Position numbers and translations under genes: made by a program. The notes below the pieces were generated by a model. It did no database searches and was not told where the DNA came from. It was given only the letters and a program-made list of their open reading frames with translations. Shown here piece by piece: positions 1 to 9,711 of a stretch of 64,000 bases of DNA. Source of the DNA: Pseudomonadales bacterium (lineage in GTDB: Bacteria > Pseudomonadota > Gammaproteobacteria > Pseudomonadales > Azotimanducaceae); assembly GCA_028281885.1 (NCBI GenBank), contig JANQJA010000003.1:1-64000 (forward strand), read 5' to 3'. How positions within the stretch are numbered: position 1 is the stretch's first letter; the number at the start of each line of letters is the position of its first letter.

Positions 1-103
1 GGAGCTGATTGCACCGATTGCGATGGAAGAAGGGCAGCGATTCGCGATCCGAGAGGGTGGCCGAACCGTGGGCGCTGGCGTCGTCACCAAGATTTCGGAG
101 TAA
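1..103 (+). CDS. tuf: Elongation factor Tu, C-terminal end (partial)
   Basis: The reading frame starting at base 2 encodes 33 residues ending in [10 protein letters not shown] and a TAA stop. This is the highly conserved domain III terminus of EF-Tu, the GTPase that delivers aminoacyl-tRNA to the ribosome. The rest of the gene lies before the window. EF-Tu directly before rpsJ is the usual str-S10 junction in Gammaproteobacteria, which supports the call. Confidence 0.95.
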   Translation, partial: ELIAPIAMEEGQRFAIREGGRTVGAGVVTKISE

Positions 104-113
104 TTCCGAATAA

Positions 114-196
114 GGGGGGCAGAGTCAAGTGCCAGAGTAGGGTGCCAGAGTAGGGTGCCAGAGTAGATTTTACCCTGGCACTTGACTCTGACCCCC
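114..196. repeat. Small inverted-repeat element (MITE or REP-like) between tuf and rpsJ
   Basis: Two arms, GGGGGCAGAGTCAAGTGCCAG and its exact reverse complement (broken by one A before the C-run), flank about 40 bases. Next to the left arm the 14-base unit GTGCCAGAGTAGGG is repeated in tandem about three times. The whole can fold into a long hairpin. The arm sequence resembles ends of small non-autonomous elements and REP sequences common in Proteobacteria. It may also act as the tuf terminator. No open frame is inside. Confidence 0.7.
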
Positions 197-208
197 GCTT
201 TAACAGCA

Positions 209-237
209 TTGACGGAGGGGGGGCGTATCTATAGAAT
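209..237 (+). promoter_or_regulatory. Sigma-70 promoter of the S10 operon
   Basis: A -35 TTGACG (209-214) and a -10 TAGAAT (232-237) are separated by exactly 17 bases. The -10 is followed by GCGCGC, a GC-rich discriminator typical of stringently controlled ribosomal promoters. It lies about 330 bases before rpsJ, leaving a long leader. Confidence 0.7.
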
Positions 238-566
238 GCGCGCTCTCTTGAAGCCGGCATCATCGGTTTCAATCGCGTTTCGACGATCCCAAGGAGTACC
301 AACCCGGCAGGGCGGGGCTCTTTGAACTGAAAGAAACGCGGGCAGTGAGTACTTACTTACTGCTGATGTAAGACAAGGCCTCGATTGTAGGCCGCTGTAT
401 CGCCTGAAAAGAGCGAGGGCATGAGCAGTGCCGCCTCCCTTGAATGAGGGCAGGTGGCGTTTGTACTCCCGATTCAGGCGTGAATAAGGCTCTTTTCTAC
501 TCAGGGAAGGGCTTTTTCGGCCTCAAAAAAGGGGCTAATGACAAGAATTCGTGTAAGGACGGGTGA
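238..566 (+). promoter_or_regulatory. S10 operon mRNA leader
   Basis: A stretch of about 330 bases without a gene lies between the promoter and rpsJ. It contains a hairpin at about 430-458 (GCCGCCTCCCT pairing with AGGGCAGGTGGC) and a U-rich segment near 508-530. In many Gammaproteobacteria the S10 leader binds ribosomal protein L4 and mediates attenuation and translational control. The position fits, but I cannot match the leader to the known fold from sequence alone. Confidence 0.4.
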
Positions 567-878
567 ATGCAGAACCAGAGAATCAGGATTCGACTCAAGG
601 CTTTCGACCATCGCCTGATCGATGTCTCAACCCAGGAAATCGTGAACACCGCGAAGCGTACGGGTGCTCAGGTGCATGGCCCGATTCCGTTGCCCACCAA
701 GATCGAGAAGTACACGGTGCTGATTTCGCCGCACGTCGATAAGGACGCGCGCGACCAGTATGAGATCCGCACCCACAAGCGGCTGCTCGACATTGTGGAG
801 CCCACCGAAAAAACCGTCGATGCGCTGACCAAGCTTGACCTGGCAGCGGGCGTCGAAGTCCAGATTAATCTGGGCTAA
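567..878 (+). CDS. rpsJ: 30S ribosomal protein S10
   Basis: This 103-residue protein has the full S10 length and contains [14 protein letters not shown] and [15 protein letters not shown], both diagnostic. S10 sits in the 30S head and, as NusE, takes part in transcription antitermination with NusB. First gene of the S10 operon, followed 27 bases later by rplC. Confidence 0.99.
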   Translation: MQNQRIRIRLKAFDHRLIDVSTQEIVNTAKRTGAQVHGPIPLPTKIEKYTVLISPHVDKDARDQYEIRTHKRLLDIVEPTEKTVDALTKLDLAAGVEVQINLG

Positions 879-905
879 CTATAAAGAGAAGGACGAGAAG
901 CGATC

Positions 906-1544
906 ATGGCGATTGGTATTGTTGGCAAAAAAGTAGGCATGACGCGCGTCTTCACCGAAGAGGGCGTATCTGTACCAGTGACGGTTATTGCCGCCGCGCC
1001 AAACTTCATCACTCAGCGCAAGACAGTCGAAACCGATGGCTATGACGCCATTCAGGTGGCTGCGGGTGCCGTGAAGCCATCAAAAGTTTCCAAGCCCCTC
1101 GCCGGGCATTTCAAAAAGGCCAACGTGGAAGCGGGCAACCGGCTGGTTGAATTCCGGGTCAGCGGCGAAGAAGAACTGAATGTGGGCGACGCACTCTCGC
1201 TGGAAAGCTTTGAGCCGGGTCAGCGGGTCGACGTCATCGGTCGCTCGAAGGGCAAGGGTTTTGCCGGTGTCGTCAAGCGACACAACTTCCATACGCAGGA
1301 TATGAGTCACGGTAACTCGGTTTCGCACCGGGCGCCGGGATCGATCGGTCAGTGCCAGACACCGGGACGCGTGTTTAAGGGCAAAAAGATGGCCGGTCAG
1401 ATGGGTAACGCTCGTGTTACCGCGCAGACGCTGGAAATCGTTCGCGTCGATCAGGAAAACAACCTGATTTTGGTTAAGGGTCCTGTACCGGGCGCCAAGG
1501 GCGGCGAAGTCGTTATCAGACCGGCCACCAGGGCACGAGACTAA
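906..1544 (+). CDS. rplC: 50S ribosomal protein L3
   Basis: A 212-residue L3 protein. The [13 protein letters not shown] and [20 protein letters not shown] blocks near the peptidyl-transferase loop are intact, including the glutamine that PrmB methylates in other bacteria. L3 binds 23S rRNA early in 50S assembly. A 14-base gap separates it from rplD. Confidence 0.99.
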   Translation: MAIGIVGKKVGMTRVFTEEGVSVPVTVIAAAPNFITQRKTVETDGYDAIQVAAGAVKPSKVSKPLAGHFKKANVEAGNRLVEFRVSGEEELNVGDALSLESFEPGQRVDVIGRSKGKGFAGVVKRHNFHTQDMSHGNSVSHRAPGSIGQCQTPGRVFKGKKMAGQMGNARVTAQTLEIVRVDQENNLILVKGPVPGAKGGEVVIRPATRARD

Positions 1545-1558
1545 TTGGAGTCGGAATT

Positions 1559-2179
1559 TTGAACCTCAACATTGTAGAACCAGGCAAGGGCGTCTCGAGC
1601 AAGGCAGTTGAACTGTCTGAGACGACATTCGGTCGCGATTTTAACGAGGCACTGGTGCACCAGGTCGTCACCGCAGTGATGGCAGGCGCACGCCAGGGTA
1701 CCCGTGCACAAAAGAACCGCTCAGCGGCCAGTGGTGGTGGCAGGAAGCCGTTTCGTCAGAAGGGTACCGGTCGTGCTCGTGCCGGCACTATTCGCAGCCC
1801 GCTGTGGCGTGGTGGTGGCGTCACCTTCGCCAACCAGACCCAGGACTTCTCACAGAAGGTGAACCGCAAGATGTATCGCGGTGCGATGAAGTCGATTCTG
1901 TCTGAGCTGATCCGTCAGGAGCGCCTGCTGGTTGCCGAAGACTTTTCCGTGAGTGCGCCGCGCACCAAGGAAGTGGTATCGCGCCTCAGGGAACTTGAAC
2001 TGGACAACGTGCTGGTTGTGGTTGAAGACGTTGATGACAACCTGTTCCTGGGTTCGCGCAATCTCAAGAACGTTGCGGTGATTGATGTTGAAGGTGTTAA
2101 CCCTGTCGACCTGATTGGTTTCGACAAGGTGCTCTTTACCGTGGGCGCACTCAAGAAAGCAGAGGAGATGCTCGCATGA
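1559..2179 (+). CDS. rplD: 50S ribosomal protein L4
   Basis: A 206-residue protein starting at a TTG codon preceded by GGAG. The N-terminal [11 protein letters not shown] and the loop [20 protein letters not shown]-type segment identify L4, which lines the exit tunnel and in E. coli represses its own operon through the leader. The stop overlaps the rplW start (ATGA), pointing to translational coupling. Confidence 0.98.
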   Translation: MNLNIVEPGKGVSSKAVELSETTFGRDFNEALVHQVVTAVMAGARQGTRAQKNRSAASGGGRKPFRQKGTGRARAGTIRSPLWRGGGVTFANQTQDFSQKVNRKMYRGAMKSILSELIRQERLLVAEDFSVSAPRTKEVVSRLRELELDNVLVVVEDVDDNLFLGSRNLKNVAVIDVEGVNPVDLIGFDKVLFTVGALKKAEEMLA

Positions 2180-2475
2180 ACGAAGAGCGAATGTATAAGG
2201 TGCTGCTCGGCGCGCACATCTCTGAAAAAGCGACCGTCGTCGCCGAAGAGGCCAACCAGTTTGCATTCAAGGTTGCCCGCGATGCGACTCGCCCGGAGAT
2301 CAAGAAAGCGGTCGAGACAATTTATAAGGTGAACGTTGAAGACGTCACCGTTTTGAATGTGAAAGGCAAGGTGAAGCGGACTTTCCGTGGGGTCAGCCGC
2401 AAGCCTAGCTGGAAGAAGGCGTATGTCCGGATTGCCGAAGGGCAGGACATCGACTTCTCGGCCACGAACGACTAG
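2176..2475 (+). CDS. rplW: 50S ribosomal protein L23
   Basis: A 99-residue L23, with [11 protein letters not shown] near the N-terminus and [17 protein letters not shown] in the middle. L23 sits at the tunnel exit and is the docking site for trigger factor and the signal recognition particle. It overlaps rplD by four bases. Confidence 0.99.
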   Translation: MNEERMYKVLLGAHISEKATVVAEEANQFAFKVARDATRPEIKKAVETIYKVNVEDVTVLNVKGKVKRTFRGVSRKPSWKKAYVRIAEGQDIDFSATND

Positions 2476-2487
2476 TAGGAAAGCGTC

Positions 2488-3324
2488 ATGCCCGTTGTAA
2501 AAGCGAAGCCAACATCTGCAGGTCGCCGGTTCGTCGTCAAGGTGACGAATCCGGAACTACACCGTGGGGAAGCCCATAAGGCGCTGCTGGATACCAAACA
2601 CCGGACCGGTGGCCGCAATAACCAGGGCCGTATTACCACCCGTCATACTGGTGGTGGCCATAAGCAGAAATACCGCATTATTGATTTCAAGCGTAACAAG
2701 GATGGCATCAAGGCCACCGTCGAAAGACTCGAATACGACCCCAACCGCACTGCAAACATTGCACTCCTGAAGTACGAAGACGGCGAACGCCGTTACATCA
2801 TTGCTCCCAAGGCTGTCAGCGCCGGTGACCTCATCCAGTCGGGCTCTGATGCGCCGATTCGACCGGGCAACTGCTTGCCGCTGAAGAACATGCCCATGGG
2901 TTCCGTGTTGCACTGTATTGAGCTGAAGCCGGGCAAGGGTGCCCAGATGGCGCGCAGTGCAGGTACTTCCTGCCAGCTGGTGGCGAAAGAAGGTCGTTAC
3001 GTGACGCTCAGACTACGCTCCGGGGAAATGCGCAAGGTGCTGGCGGATTGTCGTGCCACCCTGGGCGAAGTCAGCAATTCTGAACACAATCTGCGCTCGC
3101 TGGGTAAGGCGGGCGCGAACCGTTGGCGCGGTGTGCGACCGACGGTGCGCGGTGTGGCGATGAACCCGGTCGATCACCCCCATGGTGGCGGTGAAGGCAA
3201 GACCTCTGGTGGCCGTCATCCGGTTTCACCCTGGGGTAAGCCGACCAAGGGTGCCAAGACCCGCAAGAACAAGCGAACGAACGAGATGATCGTGCGGCGT
3301 CGCCGCTCGAAGTCGAGCCGATAG
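2488..3324 (+). CDS. rplB: 50S ribosomal protein L2
   Basis: A 278-residue L2 protein, a few residues longer than the E. coli form (273). It has the C-terminal [16 protein letters not shown] signature around the conserved histidine needed for peptidyl-transferase centre assembly. L2 bridges 23S and 16S rRNA. Confidence 0.99.
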   Translation: MPVVKAKPTSAGRRFVVKVTNPELHRGEAHKALLDTKHRTGGRNNQGRITTRHTGGGHKQKYRIIDFKRNKDGIKATVERLEYDPNRTANIALLKYEDGERRYIIAPKAVSAGDLIQSGSDAPIRPGNCLPLKNMPMGSVLHCIELKPGKGAQMARSAGTSCQLVAKEGRYVTLRLRSGEMRKVLADCRATLGEVSNSEHNLRSLGKAGANRWRGVRPTVRGVAMNPVDHPHGGGEGKTSGGRHPVSPWGKPTKGAKTRKNKRTNEMIVRRRRSKSSR

Positions 3325-3334
3325 GAGAAATTAA

Positions 3335-3610
3335 GTGCCTCGCAGTCTGAAGAAAGGGCCATTTGTCGATCTGCATCTGATGAACAAGGTGCAAAAGGTG
3401 GTCGAGAGCAACGACAAGCGACCAATCAAAACCTGGTCACGCCGTTCGATGATCACGCCTGATTTTGTCGGTTTGACGATCCAGGTACATAACGGTCGCC
3501 AGCATGTGCCGGTGTTCGTCACCGAAGACATGGTCGGTCACAAACTGGGTGAATTTGCGCTGACCCGAACTTTCCGTGGTCACGCGGGTGACAAGAAGGT
3601 GCGTCGATAA
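3335..3610 (+). CDS. rpsS: 30S ribosomal protein S19
   Basis: A 91-residue protein beginning with [15 protein letters not shown] at a GTG codon preceded by AGGAG. The ending [17 protein letters not shown] is the S19 signature. It sits in the 30S head near the A-site tRNA. Its stop shares one base with the rplV start (TAATG). Confidence 0.98.
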   Translation: MPRSLKKGPFVDLHLMNKVQKVVESNDKRPIKTWSRRSMITPDFVGLTIQVHNGRQHVPVFVTEDMVGHKLGEFALTRTFRGHAGDKKVRR

Positions 3611-3939
3611 TGGAAGTTCAGGCAAAACTTAGCGGAGCGCGACTTTCGGCACAAAAGGCGCGCCTGGTTGCGGATCAGATTCGCGGCAAAAAAGTGGGTG
3701 AAGCCCTGGATATTCTGGGTTTCAGCACCAAGAAGGGCGCTCATCTGGTGCGCAAACTGCTGGAATCTGCAATTGCCAATGCCGAGAACAACGAAGGTGC
3801 TGATGTCGATGAACTGTCGGTATCGCGCATCTTTGTCGATGAAGGCATGACCATGAAACGAATCAAACCGCGCGCAAAAGGGCGTGCTGACAGAATCTTA
3901 AAGCGTACCTGCCATATCACTGTGGCAGTTGCCGACTAA
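3610..3939 (+). CDS. rplV: 50S ribosomal protein L22
   Basis: A 109-residue L22, with [16 protein letters not shown] at the N-terminus and the tunnel hairpin [19 protein letters not shown] at the C-terminus. The hairpin forms the exit-tunnel constriction where macrolide-resistance changes arise in other bacteria. Confidence 0.99.
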   Translation: MEVQAKLSGARLSAQKARLVADQIRGKKVGEALDILGFSTKKGAHLVRKLLESAIANAENNEGADVDELSVSRIFVDEGMTMKRIKPRAKGRADRILKRTCHITVAVAD

Positions 3940-3953
3940 CGGGATAGTTAAGT

Positions 3954-4628
3954 ATGGGTCAAAAGGTCAACCCCACCGGAATTCGACTTGGCATCGTCAA
4001 GGATCACACCTCAGTGTGGTACGCAGATGGTCCCAGCTACGCCGAAAAGCTGCATACCGATCTTGAGGTTCGGGATTACATTCGCAAGCGACTGGCGCAG
4101 GCGTCAGTCAGTCGTATCGACATCGAGCGTCCGGCGAATAATGCCAGGATCACGATTCATACGGCGCGTCCGGGCATTGTGATTGGCAAGAAGGGCGAGG
4201 ATGTCGAGAAGCTGCGCCAGGAAGTATCGAAGATGATCAATGTGCCGGTGCACATCAACATCGAAGAAGTGCGCAAGCCGGAGCTGGATGCACACCTGGT
4301 TGCGCAGAGTGTCGCCCAGCAGCTTGAGCGTCGGGTGATGTTCCGTCGTGCCATGAAGCGCGTCATGCAAAACGCCATGCGACTCGGTGCCGAGGGTATC
4401 AAGGTGCGCGTGGCCGGTCGTCTGGGTGGTGCGGAGATTGCCCGTTCAGAGACCTATCACGAAGGTCGCGTACCGCTGCACACATTGCGCGCCGATATCG
4501 ATTATGCCCTGGCAGAAGCGAAAACGACTTACGGCATTCTGGGCGTCAAGGTGTGGATCTTCAAAGGGGAGATCCTCGGCCAGCGTGAAGAAGCCGACCA
4601 GCAGACTAACGTGCAGAGTTTTGGATAA
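3954..4628 (+). CDS. rpsC: 30S ribosomal protein S3
   Basis: A 224-residue S3 with the start [14 protein letters not shown], a KH domain containing [15 protein letters not shown], and the C-terminal [21 protein letters not shown] block. S3 lies at the mRNA entry channel and contributes to mRNA helicase activity with S4. Confidence 0.99.
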   Translation: MGQKVNPTGIRLGIVKDHTSVWYADGPSYAEKLHTDLEVRDYIRKRLAQASVSRIDIERPANNARITIHTARPGIVIGKKGEDVEKLRQEVSKMINVPVHINIEEVRKPELDAHLVAQSVAQQLERRVMFRRAMKRVMQNAMRLGAEGIKVRVAGRLGGAEIARSETYHEGRVPLHTLRADIDYALAEAKTTYGILGVKVWIFKGEILGQREEADQQTNVQSFG

Positions 4629-4631
4629 ACG

Positions 4632-5045
4632 ATGTTACAGCCGAAGCGAACAAAATTTCGAAAACAACAGAAAGGTCGCAACCGGGGCCTGGCACAGCGT
4701 GGCTCGTCCGTCAGTTTTGGCGAGTTCGGGCTGAAGTCGACAGGGCGTGGGCGGCTGACTGCTCGCCAGATTGAGGCGGGTCGTCGCGCAATGACCCGGC
4801 ATGTTCGTCGTGGCGGCAAGATCTGGATCCGGGTGTTCCCGGACAAGCCGATCACCGGCAAGCCGCTCGAGGTTCGGCAGGGTAAAGGTAAGGGTAACGT
4901 CGAGTATTGGATCGCCCAGATCAAGCCGGGCAAGGTCCTGTACGAAATGGAAGGTGTGAGTGAAGAAGTGGCGCGAGAGGCGTTTCGTCTGGCGGCTGCG
5001 AAGCTGCCGTTCCCGACCACGATTGTTAAACGCTCGGTAATGTGA
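4632..5045 (+). CDS. rplP: 50S ribosomal protein L16
   Basis: A 137-residue L16 protein starting with [19 protein letters not shown] and carrying [20 protein letters not shown]16 organises the A-site region of 23S rRNA. The spacing to rpsC is only three bases. Confidence 0.99.
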   Translation: MLQPKRTKFRKQQKGRNRGLAQRGSSVSFGEFGLKSTGRGRLTARQIEAGRRAMTRHVRRGGKIWIRVFPDKPITGKPLEVRQGKGKGNVEYWIAQIKPGKVLYEMEGVSEEVAREAFRLAAAKLPFPTTIVKRSVM

Positions 5046-5058
5046 CGCAGTGACGCAA

Positions 5059-5253
5059 ATGAAAGTATCAGAACTCAGAGATAAGTCAGCCGAAGAACTC
5101 CAGCAGACGCTGGTCGACCTGACCAAGGACCAGTTTGGTTATCGCATGCAGCAGTCGACGGGTCAGCTGGCCCAGACTCATCTGCTCAAGCAGGTGAAGC
5201 AGGACATTGCTCGTGTGAAAACCGTGCTGCGTGAAAAAAAGGGTAACGAATGA
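5059..5253 (+). CDS. rpmC: 50S ribosomal protein L29
   Basis: 64 residues from ATG 5059. I chose this start because [10 protein letters not shown] aligns with the N-terminus of known L29 proteins (MKAKELREKS in E. coli). A GTG nine bases earlier is possible. The helical hairpin with SGQL and [16 protein letters not shown] is typical. L29 lies at the tunnel exit next to L23. Confidence 0.96.
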   Translation: MKVSELRDKSAEELQQTLVDLTKDQFGYRMQQSTGQLAQTHLLKQVKQDIARVKTVLREKKGNE

Positions 5254-5513
5254 GCCAGACAGACGAAGCAAGAACTGCCCAGGGCACTGTGGTGAGCACC
5301 AAGATGCAGAAGACCATCACGGTGCTGGTAGAGCGGCGCATGCAGCATCCGCTTTACGGTAAATACATCAAGCGTTCGAAGAAGATTCACGCGCATGATG
5401 AAACGGAACAGTGTCAGGAAGGCGATCTGGTCACCATTGAAGAGACCAGGCCGATTTCCAAGACAAAGGCGTGGCAGTTGAAGTCGGTAGACCGCAAGGC
5501 GGCGGTCATTTAA
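5250..5513 (+). CDS. rpsQ: 30S ribosomal protein S17
   Basis: An 87-residue S17 with the OB-fold signature [19 protein letters not shown] and [20 protein letters not shown]. It binds 16S rRNA early in 30S assembly. It overlaps rpmC by four bases (ATGA). Confidence 0.99.
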   Translation: MSQTDEARTAQGTVVSTKMQKTITVLVERRMQHPLYGKYIKRSKKIHAHDETEQCQEGDLVTIEETRPISKTKAWQLKSVDRKAAVI

Positions 5514-5544
5514 GGGCGCGAGCCCTGGGGATTGGAGAAGTTAG

Positions 5545-5913
5545 ATGATTCAGGCACAGACATATCTGGATATTGCCGACAACAGCGGCGCACGCCGGGT
5601 TATGTGCATCAAGGTGCTCGGTGGTTCCAAGCGCCGTTATGCCAACGTGGGTGACATCATCAAGGTCACGGTCAAGGAAGCCATCCCGCGTGGACGGGTT
5701 CGCAAGGGCCAGGTGCTGGATGCGGTCGTTGTACGAACCAAGAAGGGTGTTCGTCGACCTGATGGCAGTGTGATTCGTTTCGATGGTAATGCGGCCGTGT
5801 TGCTGAATGCACAGAAGCAGCCAATCGGTACTCGTATTTTTGGACCGGTCACGCGCGAGCTGCGAAACGATCGGTTCATGCGGATTATTTCGCTGGCGCC
5901 GGAAGTACTGTAA
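5545..5913 (+). CDS. rplN: 50S ribosomal protein L14
   Basis: A 122-residue L14. [27 protein letters not shown] and the end [19 protein letters not shown] are diagnostic when read as segments. L14 forms part of intersubunit bridges and the RsfS-binding face. First gene of the spc-type block here. Confidence 0.99.
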   Translation: MIQAQTYLDIADNSGARRVMCIKVLGGSKRRYANVGDIIKVTVKEAIPRGRVRKGQVLDAVVVRTKKGVRRPDGSVIRFDGNAAVLLNAQKQPIGTRIFGPVTRELRNDRFMRIISLAPEVL

Positions 5914-5944
5914 GCGGCGGGCAGAAGGGTAACAGGACAGCGTT

Positions 5945-6259
5945 ATGCAAAAGATTAGAAAAGACGACGATGTGATCGTCCTTGCAGGCAAGGACAAAGG
6001 CAAGCGCGGCGCCGTGACGCGCGTGCTGGATGACGATCGCGTGTACGTATCTGGCGTCAACGTGATCAAGCGCCACACCAAGGGCAATCCGCAGATGGGT
6101 CAGCCCGGCGGCATTATTGAAAAGGAAGCGCCGATTCATATTTCGAACGTTGCAATCTACAACGACAAGGCTGGCAAAGCGGATCGTGTCGGGGTCAAGC
6201 AGCTCGACGACGGCCGCAGGGTACGCATCTTTCGCTCGACAGGCGACGAGATCGACTAG
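5945..6259 (+). CDS. rplX: 50S ribosomal protein L24
   Basis: A 104-residue L24 with the KOW motif at the N-terminus ([18 protein letters not shown]). It is an assembly-initiator protein of the 50S subunit and lies nine bases before rplE. Confidence 0.99.
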   Translation: MQKIRKDDDVIVLAGKDKGKRGAVTRVLDDDRVYVSGVNVIKRHTKGNPQMGQPGGIIEKEAPIHISNVAIYNDKAGKADRVGVKQLDDGRRVRIFRSTGDEID

Positions 6260-6267
6260 GAAAGAAG

Positions 6268-6813
6268 ATGACAGATCTAAAGAAAGTTTACGATGACGGA
6301 ATCCGGGCAAAGCTCAAAGAAGAGCTTGGCCTCGATAACGTCATGGAAGTACCAAGGGTCACCAAGATCACGCTGAATATGGGCGTGGGAGAGGCGACCG
6401 CCGACCGTAAGCAGCTTGAAAGTGCCGTCGCTGATATGGAACTGATTGCCGGCCAGAAGCCGATTATGACGGCGGCCCGCAAGTCCATCGCCGGCTTCAA
6501 GATTCGTGATGGCTTTCCGATCGGCTGCAAGGTGACGCTGCGCCAGAAGCGTATGTACGAATTCCTGGATCGTCTGATCAACATTGCGATCCCGCGTCAG
6601 CGTGACTTCCGTGGTATCAGCCCGCGTTCTTTTGACGGTCGCGGCAACTTTTCCATGGGCATCTCCGAGCAGATCGTGTTCCCGGAGATCAATTTCGACA
6701 AGGTCGACAAGATTCGCGGACTGGATATCGCGATCACGACCACGGCGAAGACTGATGAACAAGGCAGGGCACTGCTTCGTGCCTTTAACTTCCCGTTCCG
6801 GGAAGCGAGCTAA
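6268..6813 (+). CDS. rplE: 50S ribosomal protein L5
   Basis: A 181-residue L5 with [16 protein letters not shown] and the [20 protein letters not shown] block. It binds 5S rRNA with L18 and L25 and contacts P-site tRNA. Confidence 0.99.
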   Translation: MTDLKKVYDDGIRAKLKEELGLDNVMEVPRVTKITLNMGVGEATADRKQLESAVADMELIAGQKPIMTAARKSIAGFKIRDGFPIGCKVTLRQKRMYEFLDRLINIAIPRQRDFRGISPRSFDGRGNFSMGISEQIVFPEINFDKVDKIRGLDIAITTTAKTDEQGRALLRAFNFPFREAS

Positions 6814-6837
6814 GAGCAGGAGCTAAAGAGACAACTT

Positions 6838-7143
6838 ATGGCCAAGAAATCCATGATTAACCGCGAGCTGAAGCGCGCCAAGGTGGTCAAGAAGTACGCC
6901 AAGAAGCGCGCTGAGCTGAAAGCGATCATCGCCAATCCCGAGACCACGGACGACGATCGGTGGGAAGCGCAGATCAAACTGCAGAAGCTGCCTCGGAATG
7001 CGAGCCCGGTACGACAGCAGCGTCGTTGTGCGCTGACCGGTCGACCGCATGCGGTTTATCGACGTTTTGGCCTCGCCCGTACCAAGCTGCGTGAAGCGGC
7101 AATGCGCGGTGACGTTCCTGGACTCGTGAAGTCCAGCTGGTAA
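6838..7143 (+). CDS. rpsN: 30S ribosomal protein S14 (zinc-independent form)
   Basis: A 101-residue S14 of the long type, without the CxxC pairs of the zinc-binding form. The C-terminal [24 protein letters not shown]-type block is intact. It joins the 30S head late in assembly. Confidence 0.98.
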   Translation: MAKKSMINRELKRAKVVKKYAKKRAELKAIIANPETTDDDRWEAQIKLQKLPRNASPVRQQRRCALTGRPHAVYRRFGLARTKLREAAMRGDVPGLVKSSW

Positions 7144-7159
7144 AGGAGTAGGCAACGTA

Positions 7160-7558
7160 ATGACAATGCAAGATCCATTGGCAGACATGCTCACCCGGAT
7201 TCGCAATGCGCAGATTGCGCGCATCGGTTCGGTGACGATGCCGTCCTCAAAGACCAAGGTAGCGATTGCCGAGGTACTGCGCGATGAAGGCTATGTCGAG
7301 AGCGTCGAGGTTGCCGACAAAGAGAACAACAAGAAGGAACTGACGATCAAGCTGAAGTATTTCCGCGGCAAGCCGGTGATTGAAGAGATCAAGCGCATCA
7401 GCCGACCGGGTCTGCGTCAGTACAAGGCAAAAGAAGACCTCCCGGTGCTTCGCGGCGGGCTGGGTATCTACATCGTTTCCACCAATAAGGGATTGATGTC
7501 AGATCGTGCCGCTCGCGCCAACGGCATTGGCGGCGAGCTGATTTGTTCGGTCTTCTAA
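7160..7558 (+). CDS. rpsH: 30S ribosomal protein S8
   Basis: A 132-residue S8 beginning [18 protein letters not shown], with a possible second start at 7166. The end [19 protein letters not shown] is diagnostic. In E. coli S8 also represses the spc operon by binding mRNA near rplE. That site was not traced here. Confidence 0.98.
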   Translation: MTMQDPLADMLTRIRNAQIARIGSVTMPSSKTKVAIAEVLRDEGYVESVEVADKENNKKELTIKLKYFRGKPVIEEIKRISRPGLRQYKAKEDLPVLRGGLGIYIVSTNKGLMSDRAARANGIGGELICSVF

Positions 7559-7580
7559 CGAGAGATTAGGCGAAGAGACA

Positions 7581-8114
7581 ATGTCCAGAATTGCAAACAA
7601 TCCGGTTTCGCTGCCAAAAGGTGTGGAAGTCACGCTGGGTGCGAACGAAATCAGTGTCAAGGGCAGCAAAGGCTCACTCGCTGTTGCCGCCAATGAGCTG
7701 GTGGAGGTCGTGCAGGAAGACGACCAGCTGAAGTTCAAGGCGAAGGCCGCTACCAAAAAGGCAGGTGCGCTCGCAGGCACTTACCGGGCGCTGGTTGGCA
7801 ACATGGTCCGCGGCGTCAGCGAAGGATTCGTCAAGGAACTGCAGCTGATCGGTGTGGGTTACCGCGCCCAGGTGCAGGGCAAGAAGCTGAACCTGACGCT
7901 CGGGTTCTCTCATCCGGTGGAATACCCGATTCCCGAAGGGATCGAGATTGAAACCCCGGCGCCGACCCAGGTACTGATTCGTGGTGTCGACAAGCAGCTG
8001 GTGGGACAGGTTGCTGCCGAAATCCGTGGTTACCGGCCGCCGGAGCCATACAAGGGCAAGGGCGTGCGCTACGTCGATGAGTACGTGAAGCGCAAGGAAG
8101 CCAAGAAGAAATAA
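7581..8114 (+). CDS. rplF: 50S ribosomal protein L6
   Basis: A 177-residue protein with two L6 repeats and the C-terminal signature GYRPPEPYKGKGVRY. It lies near the factor-binding site of the 50S subunit. Confidence 0.99.
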   Translation: MSRIANNPVSLPKGVEVTLGANEISVKGSKGSLAVAANELVEVVQEDDQLKFKAKAATKKAGALAGTYRALVGNMVRGVSEGFVKELQLIGVGYRAQVQGKKLNLTLGFSHPVEYPIPEGIEIETPAPTQVLIRGVDKQLVGQVAAEIRGYRPPEPYKGKGVRYVDEYVKRKEAKKK

Positions 8115-8153
8115 TTGAACTGAACGAATTGACCCCAACGGGGAATGTAAGAC

Positions 8154-8504
8154 ATGAGCAAGAAAAACGACGCACGATTGAAGCGGGCACGACGTGGCCG
8201 CAAGCACATTCGGGATCTCGAAATCCCGCGCCTGTGCGTTTACCGTTCGCCGCGACACATCTACGCACAGATCATCAGTCCGGCTGGCGATCAGGTGCAG
8301 GTGTCAGCTTCGACGGTTGAGAAGGATCTGCGTGCGGGTTCGACCGGCAATGTGTCCGGTGCGGTTGCTGTCGGCAAGCTGATCGCTGAGCGAGCCAAGG
8401 CGGCAGGTATCGAAGCTGTTGCTTTTGATCGTTCAGGATACAAATACCATGGCCGGGTAAAAGCCCTGGCCGATGCCGCCCGCGAGGGCGGACTGCAGTT
8501 CTAG
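8154..8504 (+). CDS. rplR: 50S ribosomal protein L18
   Basis: A 116-residue L18 with a basic N-terminal tail, [16 protein letters not shown] and the C-terminal [20 protein letters not shown]-type block that contacts 5S rRNA. Confidence 0.99.
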   Translation: MSKKNDARLKRARRGRKHIRDLEIPRLCVYRSPRHIYAQIISPAGDQVQVSASTVEKDLRAGSTGNVSGAVAVGKLIAERAKAAGIEAVAFDRSGYKYHGRVKALADAAREGGLQF

Positions 8505-8516
8505 CGGGGAATATTG

Positions 8517-9020
8517 ATGGCATTCAACGACCAGGAAAACGAAGAAGGTATCCAGGAGAAGCTGGTTCAGGTTAACCGTGTGGCCAAGGTGGTCCAGGGT
8601 GGCCGGATCTTTGGCTTCACTGCGCTGACGGTTGTCGGTGACGGCAATGGCCGGGTTGGCTATGGTCGCGGCAAGGCGCGCGAGGTGCCTCTCGCTATCC
8701 AGAAAGCGATGGAAGCTGCCCGTCGCAACATGATTCAGGTCGACCTGAATGGCTCCACCATTCAGTACCCGATCACCGCCCGTCACGGTGCTTCGAAGAT
8801 TTTCATGCAGCCGGCCTCTGAAGGTACGGGTGTGATTGCTGGTAAGACGATGCGCGCGGTGCTGGAAGTCGCCGGTGTGCACAACGTACTGGCAAAGAGC
8901 TACGGCTCAACCAACCCGGTGAATGTGATTCGCGCGACCTTCAACGGTCTGAAGAACATGCGTGCACCGGAAAGTGTGGCTGAAAAGCGCGGCAAGACCG
9001 TCGCCGACATTACGAGTTAA
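8517..9020 (+). CDS. rpsE: 30S ribosomal protein S5
   Basis: 167 residues from ATG 8517. A TTG directly upstream is in frame but less likely. [19 protein letters not shown] and [17 protein letters not shown] are S5 signatures. It acts in decoding fidelity with S4 and S12. Confidence 0.98.
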   Translation: MAFNDQENEEGIQEKLVQVNRVAKVVQGGRIFGFTALTVVGDGNGRVGYGRGKAREVPLAIQKAMEAARRNMIQVDLNGSTIQYPITARHGASKIFMQPASEGTGVIAGKTMRAVLEVAGVHNVLAKSYGSTNPVNVIRATFNGLKNMRAPESVAEKRGKTVADITS

Positions 9021-9025
9021 CCGTC

Positions 9026-9214
9026 ATGGCAGACAAGACGATCAAGGTAACGCTGACCAAGAGCCCGATTGGCCGACTGCAGTCTCATCGTGAATGTGCA
9101 CGTGGGCTGGGCCTTCGGAAGATCAGTCAGACCGTTGAAGTCATCGATACACCGGCCAACCGCGGCATGATCAACAAGATCAACTATATGCTGCGTGTGG
9201 AAGAGCCGGCGTAG
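9026..9214 (+). CDS. rpmD: 50S ribosomal protein L30
   Basis: A 62-residue short bacterial L30, with [20 protein letters not shown] and the end [13 protein letters not shown]. It follows rpsE after five bases. Confidence 0.98.
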   Translation: MADKTIKVTLTKSPIGRLQSHRECARGLGLRKISQTVEVIDTPANRGMINKINYMLRVEEPA

Positions 9215-9241
9215 TCGTCGAACGAAGGATAGAGAAGCATC

Positions 9242-9670
9242 ATGCGACTAAATACATTGAAGCCAAACCGACGCACGCCACGTAAGCGGGTCGGTCGTGG
9301 TATCGGCAGTGGCCTGGGTAAGACCGGCGGTCGTGGCCACAAGGGCCAGAAGTCCCGTTCCGGCGGCAATATCCCCGCTCGATTTGAAGGCGGCCAGCAG
9401 CCGTTGCAGATGCGCCTGCCGAAGTTCGGTTTTAATTCTGCGATGGCCCGCACCACGGCCGAGGTCACACTGAGCGAGCTGGGCAAGGTCGACGCGGACG
9501 TCATTGACCTGGACGCCTTGAAGGCGGCCAACATCATCAATGGTTCCTATACGCGGGCCAAGGTGATGCTGTCCGGCTCCATTGACAAGGCAGTGACGCT
9601 GAAAGGCATTCGCGTCACCAAAGGTGCCCGGACCGCAATCGAAGCGGCTGGCGGCAAGATCGAAGAGTAA
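9242..9670 (+). CDS. rplO: 50S ribosomal protein L15
   Basis: A 142-residue L15 with a glycine- and arginine-rich N-terminus ([20 protein letters not shown]) and [17 protein letters not shown]. It is a late assembly protein that contacts many 23S rRNA domains. Confidence 0.99.
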   Translation: MRLNTLKPNRRTPRKRVGRGIGSGLGKTGGRGHKGQKSRSGGNIPARFEGGQQPLQMRLPKFGFNSAMARTTAEVTLSELGKVDADVIDLDALKAANIINGSYTRAKVMLSGSIDKAVTLKGIRVTKGARTAIEAAGGKIEE

Positions 9671-9711
9671 CGAGTACGGCACAGAGTAAGCGGAGTAAAA
9701 AAGAGTAGTAG

